The position numbers and the translations under genes were made by a program. This document shows, in pieces, positions 20,971 to 31,079 of a stretch of 64,000 nucleotides of DNA. How positions within the stretch are numbered: position 1 is the first letter of the stretch; every line of letters starts with the position of its first letter. A model generated the notes under the pieces. It saw only the letters and a list, made by a program, of their open reading frames with translations, did not search any database and was not told the DNA's origin. Source of the stretch: Pyropia haitanensis (lineage: Eukaryota; Rhodophyta; Bangiophyceae; Bangiales; Bangiaceae); NCBI GenBank assembly GCA_008729055.1, contig SDUX01000006.1, forward strand, positions 1,063,501 through 1,127,500. The letters run 5' to 3'.

Positions 20971-23879
20971 CCAAGGGGAAAACAGGGGGGAGCAGGGGGG
21001 GGGGAGGGGGGGGCGCGCACGCCGGGGGATAGAGTGAAAGGAAAAAGAGCGCAGACGCCGGCGGCGGCGGCGGCGGCGGCGGCAGATGCCGACGACGAGC
21101 AGACAGCGTCGAGGGAAGACGGGGGGGGGGGCGCCGCGCTCTTCCGATGGCAGGCAGAGCACCCCCTGCCGGGGTCGGGAGCCGATGCGAGGCGGCAGCG
21201 CGCGGCACGGGCAGCGTCACCCGGTGGTCACCTTGTCACAACCCGGGCGGCCCACCGCCACCCAGGGGGGGGGGGGTGTGGTGGCGGAAAAGCACGGGAC
21301 GGCACCCCGCCGGCGGCGGGCGGCGCCGCCCACGCCGGCAGGCAGCCCCGCCGGTCGCGACGACGCCCGCGGGCGTGCCGCCGCGATGGCGGCGCCGACG
21401 GGGAGGCGCGCCGCCGCCGCGCCGGCGGCGCGTCGGCAGTCGCACCGACGCGCCGGCGGTCCGCCGACCGCCGCTGCCGGCCCGGCAGCGCCGCCGCCGC
21501 GCGTCGCGCCGCCGCCGCGCGGGTCGCCGCGCCGCCGCCCGCGCGCCGTGCCGCCGCCGCGGCGGCGGTGCGCGCGCCGGCAGGGGAGCGGGCGCGCCGA
21601 CCAACAGCGTTGGTTGACGGTGTGGCCTGGAGGGTGGGGGATCTGCCCGCGCCGGCGTCAAACGGGGCTGGGCGGCGCACCAATGGGGACTTTGGGATCC
21701 GTCAGCACTGGATCACCAAAGATGGGTTGCGACTTGCGGTCGAAACGTCTGCGATTCTGTGTCAGTGAAACCGCCCGCAGAAGACCGCGGCGGGGGCGGC
21801 GGCGGCGGCGGCGGCGGCGTGGCCGCTCCGCGCCGGCTCCGCGACGCAAAAGTAGTACTGCACGCGCATCGGGCGACGCGGCCGTCACCGCCGCGCGGGT
21901 GGCTTCGCACAGGCCCCGCCGCTCGTGGCACGACAGCGGCTATGATGGCGAGGCGGGTGTAGGGGGGGCGGAAGTTTGGGGGATGGGGTTAGGGGGGGTG
22001 GGAGAAAGGGGATAATGGAGGTGGGAGTAGGAGGGACGGCAGCGGGCGACGCCGGGGTAGGCACGTGAGGATCAAGAGATGAGTACAGTATCATCTGAGG
22101 CGACCGGCAGATACAGAAGCAAGAGGGCTTGCAGCCGTCTGCGAAAGCCACACAGGAAAGCAGGCTTTCTCCATGCTGCCAGAGCTAATCAAATAGGGAT
22201 CGTCTGGGAGGGGGCGGGGACCAGGCCGCGCACCGCCGGTGGACAAGACAGGTCGGGAAGTCTCTCACGAATGGCAACGCGGGGGTAGAGCGTGTTCTGG
22301 GACCGCGGGAGACAGGTACTGTGCTCTCAGACGGCTGTTCCACCCAGTTGGCAGAGCAAACCAAGCACACACAAAGGCTCGCCTGCCCATGTGCATCGCT
22401 CGAAGGGGGTCGCTCTCATGGTCACCTCGGGGTAAACCGCCACCACTGAGTCCGTTTCTGCTGTCAAGAAGAGTAGGCGAGGGCGAGGAGGCAGAGTATA
22501 CAGGGAGAAAAAGAGGATCATTTGATCCGAAAAGTATCAATTGAGAGTGTTATCTGTTGGACGGACGTACTTTGGAACGAGAGGGGACTGCCGATGTCGC
22601 GCTTGTGGGCATTCAATTTGTCTTGTACGTAAATACTACTTCTCGTTATGATGATGCTGAGAGGACACTCGCCGGTTGGGTGCGTCCGCCTGCGGCGACA
22701 GCCGTCCGCCAAAGCGTAAGGGACTGGTAACGGCTACCAGCGCCCACAGGCCGGCGAGCGGCCGCCGGTCAATGGGAGTTGGGTGTCGGTTGCGCTAGCA
22801 GCTGGCGGCGGAGGGCAGCGGCAACCGGAAGGGGTTGGGGTTGGTGGCGGGCGGCGGCCGCCGCAGCCGGAGAGGCCGCCGCCGGCCCGATGGAAGCGAC
22901 TGACTGCCGCTGCCGAAGCTCGCGGCGGGGATAGAAATTAGTAGTGGTGGTCGCCAGCGGCCGCAGGCGGGGCAGCGGTTGCCGGCCGGTGGAGGGCGGG
23001 CGCCCGTCGCGCGGGCAGCTGGTAGCGGTCGGCGGCGGCCAGCGGAGGGGTTAGGAGATGGAAACGGGCGAAAGTGGATGCGGGTGGGGGGGGGGATGCG
23101 AGGCCGCGGAGAGCGTCCGCCTGCGTCGGCGGCGGCTGGAGGCGCGGGGAGGGGCTAGCGGCGGGAGCCAACGGCGGCAGACGAGGGAGCGGGTGCTAGC
23201 TGTGGAGTGGTGATCCTGGATACAGGTGCGGGTTAAACGGGCTGGTGGCGGCGTCGCGGGTTGGTAGAGGGCGGAGGGGGCTGCGAGCGGGTGGCGCTGG
23301 GTGCCGGGCGGGGGGTACCTGGCGGCAGGTGGTGCGACCCGCGGCCGGGGCGGGAGCGGCCGGCGCCCGCCGGCCGCATCAGCGACCGCTGGGTTGGAGT
23401 GCGGCGATCCGCAGCACTACCGGCCAAAGGGGAGCGTGGACGGCTGCTCGTGCGGTGGCTGCCTCTCCAGTCAGACGCGGAAGGGGCGGCAGCTATAGAA
23501 GAGAAAGCATGCTAAGCCCAGCACAACAGCAAACTTATGTACTTATATTGAAAATGGCCTAGTGTTCTGAACATTTAAAAATGTATCGAAATTTTGGGAC
23601 CTCGTCCAGGGCGAAACAAATTTCATCTACAGGGTCCTACGCAAAACTCAGAACGCGTGTGTGCATGGGACGCGAGCCGCACACGGGTCCCAGTCCAGGC
23701 CCACACACCACACACTGCAGTTGCGAGGCGTGCGCGCGGCTGCACCTTGCACCATGCTTGTCCCACCTCTGCTCACCCCGCCGCGCAGTTGCCCCTGCCC
23801 GCGCACCCTGCCTCTCGGCTGCCACTCCCCTCCAAGCCGCGTGTCACTCCCGCCGTCGCAGCGCAGCGCGGACGTCGTC
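20971..23879. other. 2.9 kb without a supportable gene
   Basis: Positions 20990-21900 are GC-rich with triplet runs, giving Arg/Ala/Pro frames only. Positions 22030-22720 have near-normal composition but only short frames with no family motifs. Positions 23500-23620 are AT-rich and lie upstream of phytochelatin synthase, so they may belong to its promoter. No tRNA-like or rRNA sequence was seen. Confidence 0.5.
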
Positions 23880-25586
23880 ATGGCGCCCGCCGCGACGGGC
23901 GCCCCCCCCCCCACCCCTCACCGCCAGCGGCCGGCTCGGCGACGGCGGCGGCGGCCGCCCCCCCCCCCCCCCGCCGCACGTTTCACCGGCGGCCGCTGCC
24001 GCCGCCCGCGACGGACTTGGCGTCCCCCCCTGGCGCGGCGGCGCTGGCGCGTGCTCTCACTGCGGGCACCGCGGCGCCGTTCCTCCCCCTCTGCGGCGTC
24101 GCGTCGACGCAGCCGCACCCCGCGCTGTGCGGGCTCACCTCCCTCGCCACCGCCCTCAACGCGCTCGGCGTCGACCCGGGGCGCGTCTGGGCGGGCCCCT
24201 GGCGGTGGGTCACCGAGGATGCGCTCGACTGCTGCGTGTCGGGCGCGGCGGTGCGGGAGCGGGGGGTGGGGCTCGACGCGCTCGCGTGCACCGCGCGGTG
24301 CAACGGGGCGGCCGTGACGGTCGGGCGGGCGCCGTCGGCGGCGGCGCTGCGGGCGGTCGTGCTGCAGGTGATGCGGGGGGCGGGGGGAGGAGGGGGAGGG
24401 GGCGGCGGCGGCGGCGGCGCTCGCCAGCGGCTCTGCCGCCGCGTCGGCGGTGCTCGTCGCGGCCTACAACCGGCGGTCGCTGGGCCAGACCGGCTCGGGC
24501 CACTTTAGCCCGCTCGGCGCGTACGACGCGGCCACCGACGCGGTGCTGGTGCTGGAGGTGGCGCGCTTCAAGTACCCGCCGCACTGGGTGCCGGTGGCGG
24601 ACCTCGCGGCGGCGATGGCGCCGGTCGACCCGGCCACGGGGTCCCCGCGGGGGTACCTCCTCCTCCGCCGCCAGGGGGGGGGGGGGGACACCGCCGCGGG
24701 GTGGGCGGCGTGCGGCATGCGCGCGCCCCCTGCGACGGTGACGCTGTCGTGTGCGGCGGGCGCGTGTGCGCGGCTGGACGCGGCCATCCGGGCGGTGCGG
24801 CAGCTGCGGGCGCCGTCCCCGCCGGCGGGTGCCGTCGCTACCAACGGGGGGGTAGGCGGTGGGGAGGCAGCAGCGGTAGACGACGCCGCCGCGGCCGCCG
24901 CCCTCGTTGACGCGGTCTCGTCGGCGGGCGTGTTTGGCGGCGGCGGCGTGCCGCCGCTGGTGGTGCCCCTGACTGGCCGCGGCTGCGGGGGGGGTGGGCC
25001 GGGGGGGGAGGGGTGCTGCGGGGCTGCGCCTGCCGTGCCCCGCACCGCCGCCCGCGCCGCGGCTGGCAGCGGCGGGGGCTGCGGCAGCCGCGATTCCGGG
25101 ACAGTGCCGGCCCCCTGTCCGGCGTGTGTGAGCGGCAGCGCCACCGCGGCGGCAGCGGCGGCGGCGGGGGAGCGCCTGGCCGCCGCCGCGCGGCGTCGGC
25201 CGCTGTGGGCCGCGGCAGAGGCGGCGGTGGCGGCGGCGGCGGCGGTGCGGGGAGGCGGCAGCGACAGCGGCGGCAGCGGCGGTGGCGGAGAGGTGGCAGA
25301 GCCGGTGGTTCTGGCCGCGGTGCTGACCGTCGCGGCGGTGGCGCAGCTGGCCGCGGCGGGGGACGCGTGGACGGGGGCGGCCACGGCGGGGGGCGGGGCG
25401 CCGCGGGCGGAGGTGGCGGCGTGGGTGGGGGATGACCCGGCTCTGCGGGCCGAGGTGGCGGCCGTGGCCACCCTGCTGACCCAGCTGGCGGTCGACAGCA
25501 GGGCGCCGTCGGTGGCGCGGGCGGCGAGTGGGGGGGGCGGTGCGGAGGCGGCCGCCTGCACCAAGTGCACCACCGCGGCAGCGTGA
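23880..25586 (+). CDS. PCS: Phytochelatin synthase, frame broken at homopolymers
   Basis: A gamma-glutamylcysteine dipeptidyl transpeptidase that makes phytochelatins from glutathione under cadmium, arsenic or zinc stress; a papain-fold Cys peptidase. Conserved N-terminal catalytic domain: LPPPATDLASPPG, AFLPLCGV, then ALCGLTSLATALNALGVD with the catalytic Cys, GPWRWVTEDALDCC, and LGQTGSGHFSPLGAY with the catalytic His. The third triad position, Asp in the family, reads Glu in LVLEVARFKYPPHWVPV. The C-terminal half retains YTLSC-like (VTLSC) and scattered Cys including CPAC and CTKC. The frame changes at about 24380-24420 (poly-G/GGC run), and again near 23905-23960 (poly-C) between ATG 23880 and the core. 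The start is therefore provisional. The C-terminal region carries long Gly/Ala insertions. Confidence 0.88.
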
Positions 25587-25719
25587 CGAGGCTGAGAGGG
25601 ATGGCGCGGCCGCCACGTGCGGCGGCTACCACACGCCACTCTCCGCGCTCTCGAGGGGGCGTGAAGGACGACCCCGGGCGACTGCTCCGGCGCCCCGCGA
25701 GTCCGACCGACGCAAGCTA

Positions 25720-25725
25720 AATAAA
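25720..25725 (+). terminator. Possible AATAAA polyadenylation signal
   Basis: A canonical AATAAA 134 bases after the phytochelatin synthase stop codon. Use of this hexamer by this organism is not established, and other genes in the window lack an obvious copy. Confidence 0.3.
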
Positions 25726-26229
25726 GACGCAGCCCACCGGGGCGCATGGCAGCGAAAGTGTCACCCGTACTCTGGTCTCGCTCCTCGGCCATTTTTCGGC
25801 AGTATAACTGTGGCCGGCTTGATGCTGCGACATGTGTTTTTCCGGGAAATTCACCGCCCCATCCCACCGATGGATGGTGTGTGTGGTGAGGTCCGTGGAA
25901 TGGTCAACGGCCGACCGTGGCCAATTCCTGCGGCCATTTGGGCATTGGGAGCGGTCTGGCGGGGGGTGTGCGGACGGGCGGGCACGAGTGGCTTGGACGA
26001 CGCCGCCCCCGCCTCCCGCCGCGGCGACGTGATCCACGCGGCCCGCCGACAAAACGGCGCGCGCGCGGCGGCGGCGGCGGCGCTGGCCGCGCCGGCGGGG
26101 CGGCGGGCCCGCGCCGTCGGGGAGCGCCGCCGGCGTCGCGGGCTTGCCCCGTCGGGGAGCGACGCCGGCGCCGCGGGCTTGCCCCGTCGGGGAGCGCCGT
26201 CGGCGTCGCTGCCGCTTCGACCCGGCGTG

Positions 26230-26450
26230 GCGGCCTGCCCGGTTGGCCGCTGCCCCCCCCGGCGTGGCCGCTTCCCCCCCCGGCGTGGCCGCTTCTCCCC
26301 CCGGCGGGGCCGCTCCCCCCCCGGCGGGGCCGCTTCCCCCCCCAGCGGGGCCGGCTCTCCTCGGCGTGGCAGGCTCTCGCCGGCGGGGCCGCTTCCCCCC
26401 CGGTGTGGTCGCCTCCCCCCCAGCGTGGCCGCTCGCGCCGGCGCGGTCGC
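26230..26450. repeat. Degenerate GC-rich tandem array
   Basis: About ten degenerate units of 18-21 bases built around CCCCCCGGCGTGGCCGCTT and CCCCCCGGCGGGGCCGCTT. It lies upstream of the bromodomain gene. Confidence 0.8.
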
Positions 26451-26499
26451 ATCGCCTGCCGTGGCTCCACCCTGGTCGGCGGCCGCCGCCGTGCCCGTC

Positions 26500-26505
26500 G
26501 TCGCT

Positions 26506-26543
<38 letters not shown>

Positions 26544-26745
26544 CGCCCGCGCTGCTGCCGCCGCGGTCGCCCACGCTGCTGCCGCCGCCGTCGCCCGCGC
26601 TGCTGCCGCCGCCGCCGCCACCGCTGTTGCTGCCGCCGCCGTCGCCCGCGCTGCTGCCGCCGCCGTTGCCCGCGCTGCTGCCGCCGCCGTCGCCACCGCT
26701 GTTGCTGCCGCCGCCACGGCTTGCGCTGCCGCTGCTGCCTCTGCC
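26500..26745. repeat. GCTGCCGCCGCCGTCGCCC tandem array
   Basis: Degenerate repeats of 24 or 27 bases built around GCTGCCGCCGCCGTCGCCC and GCGCT. All three plus-strand frames remain open through it as Ala-, Pro- or Arg-rich runs, so openness here is not evidence for coding. Confidence 0.8.
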
Positions 26746-27034
26746 GGCGTCGCCATCACCGCCGCGGCACCCGCCAACCGCCCCCCCCGCGTCCACTCAT
26801 CCCCCCGCCATTCCCACGCGGTCGCCGCCGTCGGCTCCCGCGGGGACTCGCCTGCGCCGCGTGCCGCCGTTTGCGCCGGGTCCCCCCCCCTGTGGCTCCC
26901 ACCGGGTGGTTGTGTGGTCGGCTCGTTTGGCGGCGGCGGCGGCGGCCGGCCACGCCCGCGCGCACGCCCCCCCCCCCGGCCCCTGCGCCGCCGCCTTTCA
27001 ATGGTATTCCCACCCCCGCGTGGCGCCTACGGTC

Positions 27035-27713
27035 ATGCCCCCCACCCCCGGCGGGTCCTCGCAGGGGTCACCCCCGCTGCCGGCGACGGGTGCGGCGGCG
27101 GCGGCTGCGGCGGCGGCGGCGGCGGCGGCGGCTGCGGCGGCGGCGGCACCGCTGCCGCCGTCGCCCGCCGCGGCCGCCGCGATAGACCCGCGCATCGCGG
27201 CAGCGGCGGCGGCGGCGGTGGCGGACGGCGCGGCAGCCGTGGCGGCGGCGGACGGGGCGGCGGCGGATGCGGCGGCAGCCGCGGTGGGTGCGGCGGGGGC
27301 GGCGTGGGGGAGCGACGACGAAGGCGGCGGCGGCGGCGACGGCGGCGGCGGCGGCGGCGGCGGCGGCAGCGACGACGACGACGACGACGACGACGGCTGG
27401 GCGGTGGCGGCGGCGGCGCGCACCCCCCCCCGCTCCCCCAACCCCCTGCTCCACCCGCCCGGCCTCGCGTGGCCGCCGCCGCCGCCACGGCCGCCGCCGT
27501 CGCCGCCGCTGTCGCCCGCGTCCAAGCGGGCGCGGCTGCTCGCACGGCTGCACGCCATTGACGCGGAGCGGGCGGTGCTGATGGAGCCGCCGCCCGCCGC
27601 CGCCGCCGGCTCGGTCCGGAGGGGGGGGGGGTTGGGGGGGGGGGGGGGGGGGGGTGCTGCGGCCGCCGCGCACGCCAACGCTGCTCCCGCGGGGTCGGCC
27701 GCCCATCCCTTTC

Positions 27714-27758
<45 letters not shown>

Positions 27759-28072
27759 GCACCCCCCCCCGGCGCAAGAAAAAAACGCGCCGCACGTTTG
27801 CGCGGCAGCTGCTCGGCCGGCTGGCCGCCGCCCCCGAGGCGGTCTCCTTCCTCGCCCCCGTCCACGAGCTGTGGTCGGGCGACGCGCTCGCCGGCTACGA
27901 GGCCGTCGTCACGGCGCCGATGGACCTCCGCACCGTCAGCGAGCGCGTCGAGTCGGACGCGTACGTCGTTGCGCGGCCCGCCGCGCCGCGCGCGGCGGCC
28001 GTTGGCGCCGGCGGCGATGACCAGGAGGCGGCGGGCGGCGCGAATGGCGGTGCCGACGGCGGTGCCGACGCC

Positions 28073-28103
<31 letters not shown>

Positions 28104-28367
28104 CGGTGGCGGGCGCGCCACCGCGGCTGGCGCGCGTCTTTTCGCTCGACGCGTTTGCCGCCGACGTGCGGCTGACGTTTACCAACGCGATGGACTACAA
28201 CCCGCCGGGGACGCCGCTGCACAAGATCGCGGCGCGCCTGCTCGGCGCGTTTGAGGAGGGCCTCGCCGCGCCCGCCAGGCGCCGCGCGGCGGCGGCCGCC
28301 GCCGCCGCGGCCGGTGGCGGCACCGCGGGGGGGGGGCGCCGGCGGCGGCCGGCGGCCGGCGGCCGCC

Positions 28368-28411
<44 letters not shown>

Positions 28412-29308
28412 AAGGGCAAGGGCCGCGCCACGGGCGGCGCGCTCACCGCGACGCGCCTGCGGCCGCGGTCGGCGGCCGCGGCGGCCGCGTCGGCTGGGGG
28501 CGGCGACACCCCCCGCCGCGGCCGCGGCCGCGGCCGCGGTGGCCGTGGCGGCGGCGGCGGCGGCGGCCGCCGCGGCCGTGGCCGCGGCGGCGGCCGCGGC
28601 ACCGCCGACGCGGACGCCCCCCTGTACGCCAACCTCGACGGCGCGACGCCGACCGACACGGTCGTCGTGTCGGTGCGCCGCATCCGGCAGCGGCTCGCCG
28701 CGCTCGCCACCGCCCGCGCCTACCTCGTCGGCATTGGCGCGACCGCCGCGGACGGCGCGGCGGGTGTCGACGCGCGCGTCGCGGCGCTCGGCGGCACGCC
28801 GCTGGCGCACGGGGAGAAGGCGCGGCTGGCGGGCCACCTGGGCGGCGGCGCGCTGCCCGCCGCCGCGCTGGTGGCCATCGCGGACGCGCTGCCGGCGTCG
28901 GCCAAGGGCGACGACGGGGAGATGGAGGTGGACGTGGAGGCGCTGCCGACCGCCACCCTCCGCCGCATCGAGGCGGTCGTCGAGGGCGCCCTCCCCGCCG
29001 CGGACCGCCAGCGGGTGGCCGACGTGCGCGGCTGGACGGCGGGCGTGGCCGCGCTCGACGCCGAGGCGGCGCGCCTCGCCGCGCTCGCCGACCGCGTCTG
29101 CCGCGCGCGCGCGGCGGGCCGCGCGGCGCGCGCGGCCGAGCGGCGGCGGCGGGGCGGCGGGAGCGGCGGCTCCTCGTCGGGGGGCGGCGACTCGGACGAG
29201 AGCGACAGCTCGGAGGGGGGGGGGGGGGGGGGGTCCACCTCTGCGGCCGGCTCCTCGTCGAGCTTTGCGTATGGAAGCACAGACAGCAGCAGCGACGGCG
29301 GCGGGTAG
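27035..29308 (+). CDS. BET-type bromodomain protein (bromodomain plus NET domain)
   Basis: A chromatin reader of the BET/GTE class: one acetyl-lysine-binding bromodomain followed by an extraterminal (NET) domain. From ATG 27035 it has 757 residues; the frame is open further upstream through repeats. A Pro/Ala/Asp-rich N-terminal region includes an acidic DDDDDDDD run. The bromodomain lies at about 27780-28260: FARQLLGRL, ALAGYEAVVTAPMDLRTV, then FAADVRLTFTNAMDYNPPG with the conserved Asn. A ~50-residue Gly/Ala insertion splits the bromodomain between the PMDL helix and the FAADV helix. A Gly/Arg-rich linker follows, then NET at about 28790-28990 (PLAHGEKARL...GEMEVDVEALPTATLRRIEAVV). The tail is Arg-rich then Ser/Asp/Glu-rich. 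It probably recruits transcription factors to acetylated histones. Confidence 0.88.
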
Positions 29309-29844
29309 GGCGCCGCGGGCGGCGGCGGCCCTCGTTGGGACGGTCCCTCGCCCCGGTCGCCGCGGTCGCCGCGGCGGGGCGGGTTGGTCGGGCGGCGTAG
29401 CCGGCCGGCACGTTGGCGGCTGGATCGGAAAAGGGGCACCGATTAACAGCGCGCAATCGCCACTGTGTTTCACTGGAGCGACAGTACGCAGCCATACTCT
29501 GAGAGCTCTCTGTGTGTACCGAACTTTGGGATCCGGCCAGCCCGATCGCGCACGTCCCTGCCGCCCGGCGTCTGGTCGGCAGCCGAGGCGCGTCCCCGCC
29601 GACCGCGACGCGGACGCACGGCGCGTGCGCCCTCTTCTTCCCCCCCCCTCACGGGATCACCAGTGCACCCCGCTGCGCGCGTGCCGACCCCGCCGCTGCC
29701 CCCCCCCCGCTGCCGCCTCTTTCCGGTAAACGTGGTTCCCACCCACCCTGTCCCGGTCGCAGACCGCCCCTCCTTTTTTTTTCCCTCTGGGGTGCAGCCG
29801 CCCCTCGCCCCGCCCGCCGGTCGCCGCCCCCCCCCCCCGCCACG
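29309..29844. promoter_or_regulatory. Upstream region of mL59-like gene
   Basis: About 540 bases between two plus-strand genes. Positions 29430-29530 are less GC-rich, and 29630-29844 is strongly pyrimidine-rich (poly-C and poly-T) on the plus strand up to the ATG, a pattern seen before several start codons in this window. Confidence 0.35.
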
Positions 29845-30407
29845 ATGAGCAGCAGCTACCGGTGGAAGCGGCTGGCGCCCACCGTCGACGCCCCCCGCCG
29901 GCGCACCATCAACGAAGCCGCCGTCCGTGCCGCCCGCGCGGCGCTCCCCGCCGCGTTCCGCCCCTCGTGGGACGCCGCCGCCCGCCGCTGGCGCCGCCCC
30001 ACCATCCCCGCCCGCCGCGTCGCGGCGCTGCGGGCGGCCGCGCTCGCCGCCGGCGACGGCTGGCCGCACGACGTCCCGCACCGGGTGGTCGTTGCGGACG
30101 AGCCGTTCAAGGGGCACGCCCGCGAGCGGCGGTGGGCGGAGCGGCAGGCCGCGATCGGCGCGGCCATGGCGCGGATGCCCGCCGCGGTGGCGGCGTTCCG
30201 GCTGGCCGAGCGCCGCCGCCGGGCGGCGGCAAAGGTGCGGCCGGGGCTGCTCGACCTGCTCGCGCGGCCGCGGGAGGTGGACGCGTCGCCGCCGCGGGGG
30301 GGGGGTGGGGGGGGGGGGGAAAGCGGAGCAAGGCCCCGTCGTGGGGGGGGGGGGGGAGGGGGGGGGGAGGCGGCGGCGGCGGCGGCGGCGGTGGGCAGCG
30401 TGGGTGA
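29845..30407 (+). CDS. Probable mitochondrial ribosomal protein mL59-like
   Basis: A short basic protein starting MSSSYRWKRLAPTVDAP. Residues ~45-70 read RRWRRPTIPARRVAALRAAAL and ~90-125 read FKGHARERRWAERQAAIGAAMARMP, followed by VAAFRLAERRRRAAAKVR. The combination of a W(R)xPxxSxRR-like segment, a KGH.RE segment and a closing Arg-rich helix resembles mL59 (fungal MRPL25), a protein of the mitochondrial large ribosomal subunit. This is pattern recall and not certain. The readable coding sequence ends in poly-G runs at about 30295-30365. One frame then continues to 31566 as low complexity, while another stops at 30407, which I prefer. No presequence is obvious. Confidence 0.45.
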
Positions 30408-30524
30408 CTGGTGGTGGTGGTGGTGGTGGTGGCGGTGGGGGGGGGGGGAGGCGGCGGCGGCGGCGGCGGTGGGCAGCGTGGGTGACTGGTGGTGGTGGTG
30501 GTGGTGGTGGCGGTGGGGGGGGGG
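30369..30524. repeat. 78-base tandem duplication
   Basis: Two adjacent copies of a unit composed of a GGC run, the unique core GTGGGCAGCGTGGGTGACTG (at 30391 and 30469) and a TGG run with a poly-G tail. The copies are nearly identical apart from run lengths. Confidence 0.9.
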
Positions 30525-30933
30525 GGGGTTGCAGCGGTGGCGGTGGCGGCGGCGGGAAGGGGGGGGGGAGGGGCGTGGCTGTGCGACTGGCCTTGGCGGC
30601 GGCTTGCCGCGACGCGCGCGGCCGCTGCTGCTGCCGCGGCGGCCGCGGCTGCCGCCGCCGCTGGCCGCCGCAGCGGCCGCCGACGTGGGCCGGCGGCGGG
30701 GGCGGTGCCGCGGCGGGGAGGCGGGTGGCGTGTGCGGGTGGCGGCTGGTGTGGGGCACCGCGCGGGGTGTGGCTGCGGCTTTGGTTCTTGTCTTTTTTTT
30801 TTTTTCCTTTATCGCGTCGAGGGGGGCTGGCGGACGGGGGGGGGCGCGGCGCCACACCGACGAAAAAAAAAAAAATAGGCGGGCGCCGACCCCCTCCCCA
30901 CCAGCGGGCGCGTCGGCGGCCCGCCGCTCTAGC

Positions 30934-31001
<68 letters not shown>

Positions 31002-31079
31002 CCCCCCCCCCCGCGTGCCCCCCCTACCAGCGCCGTCACGCCGCCCCGCACGCCGCGGGCGCCCCCCCCCCCCCCAGCC
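30525..31079. other. Convergent low-complexity region
   Basis: Between the mL59-like gene and the end of the XRN1-like gene. Contains a poly-T run (30790-30810), a poly-A run (30865-30876) and a long GCC run (30932-31000) followed by poly-C. No gene is supported; the poly-A/poly-T tracts lie in what should be 3' UTR sequence. Confidence 0.5.

Larger units (their letters stand above)
25587..27034. other. Phytochelatin synthase 3' flank and repeat-rich upstream region
   Basis: After the phytochelatin synthase stop, an AATAAA lies at 25720. Positions 25770-26000 have moderate composition. From 26100 to 26760 two degenerate tandem arrays occur. The frame of the bromodomain gene stays open through this region as Pro/Ala repeats, so an N-terminal extension of that gene cannot be excluded. 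Confidence 0.45.

Noticed and set aside
19789..21768. 659-residue plus-strand frame opposite the histidine phosphatase
   Set aside because: Antisense shadow; the minus strand carries the conserved RHGE fold.
25717..26796. 359-residue minus-strand frame over the tandem arrays
   Set aside because: Repeat translation only.
27068..29473. 801-residue minus-strand frame opposite the bromodomain gene
   Set aside because: Composition mirrors the plus-strand gene; no recognisable domain.
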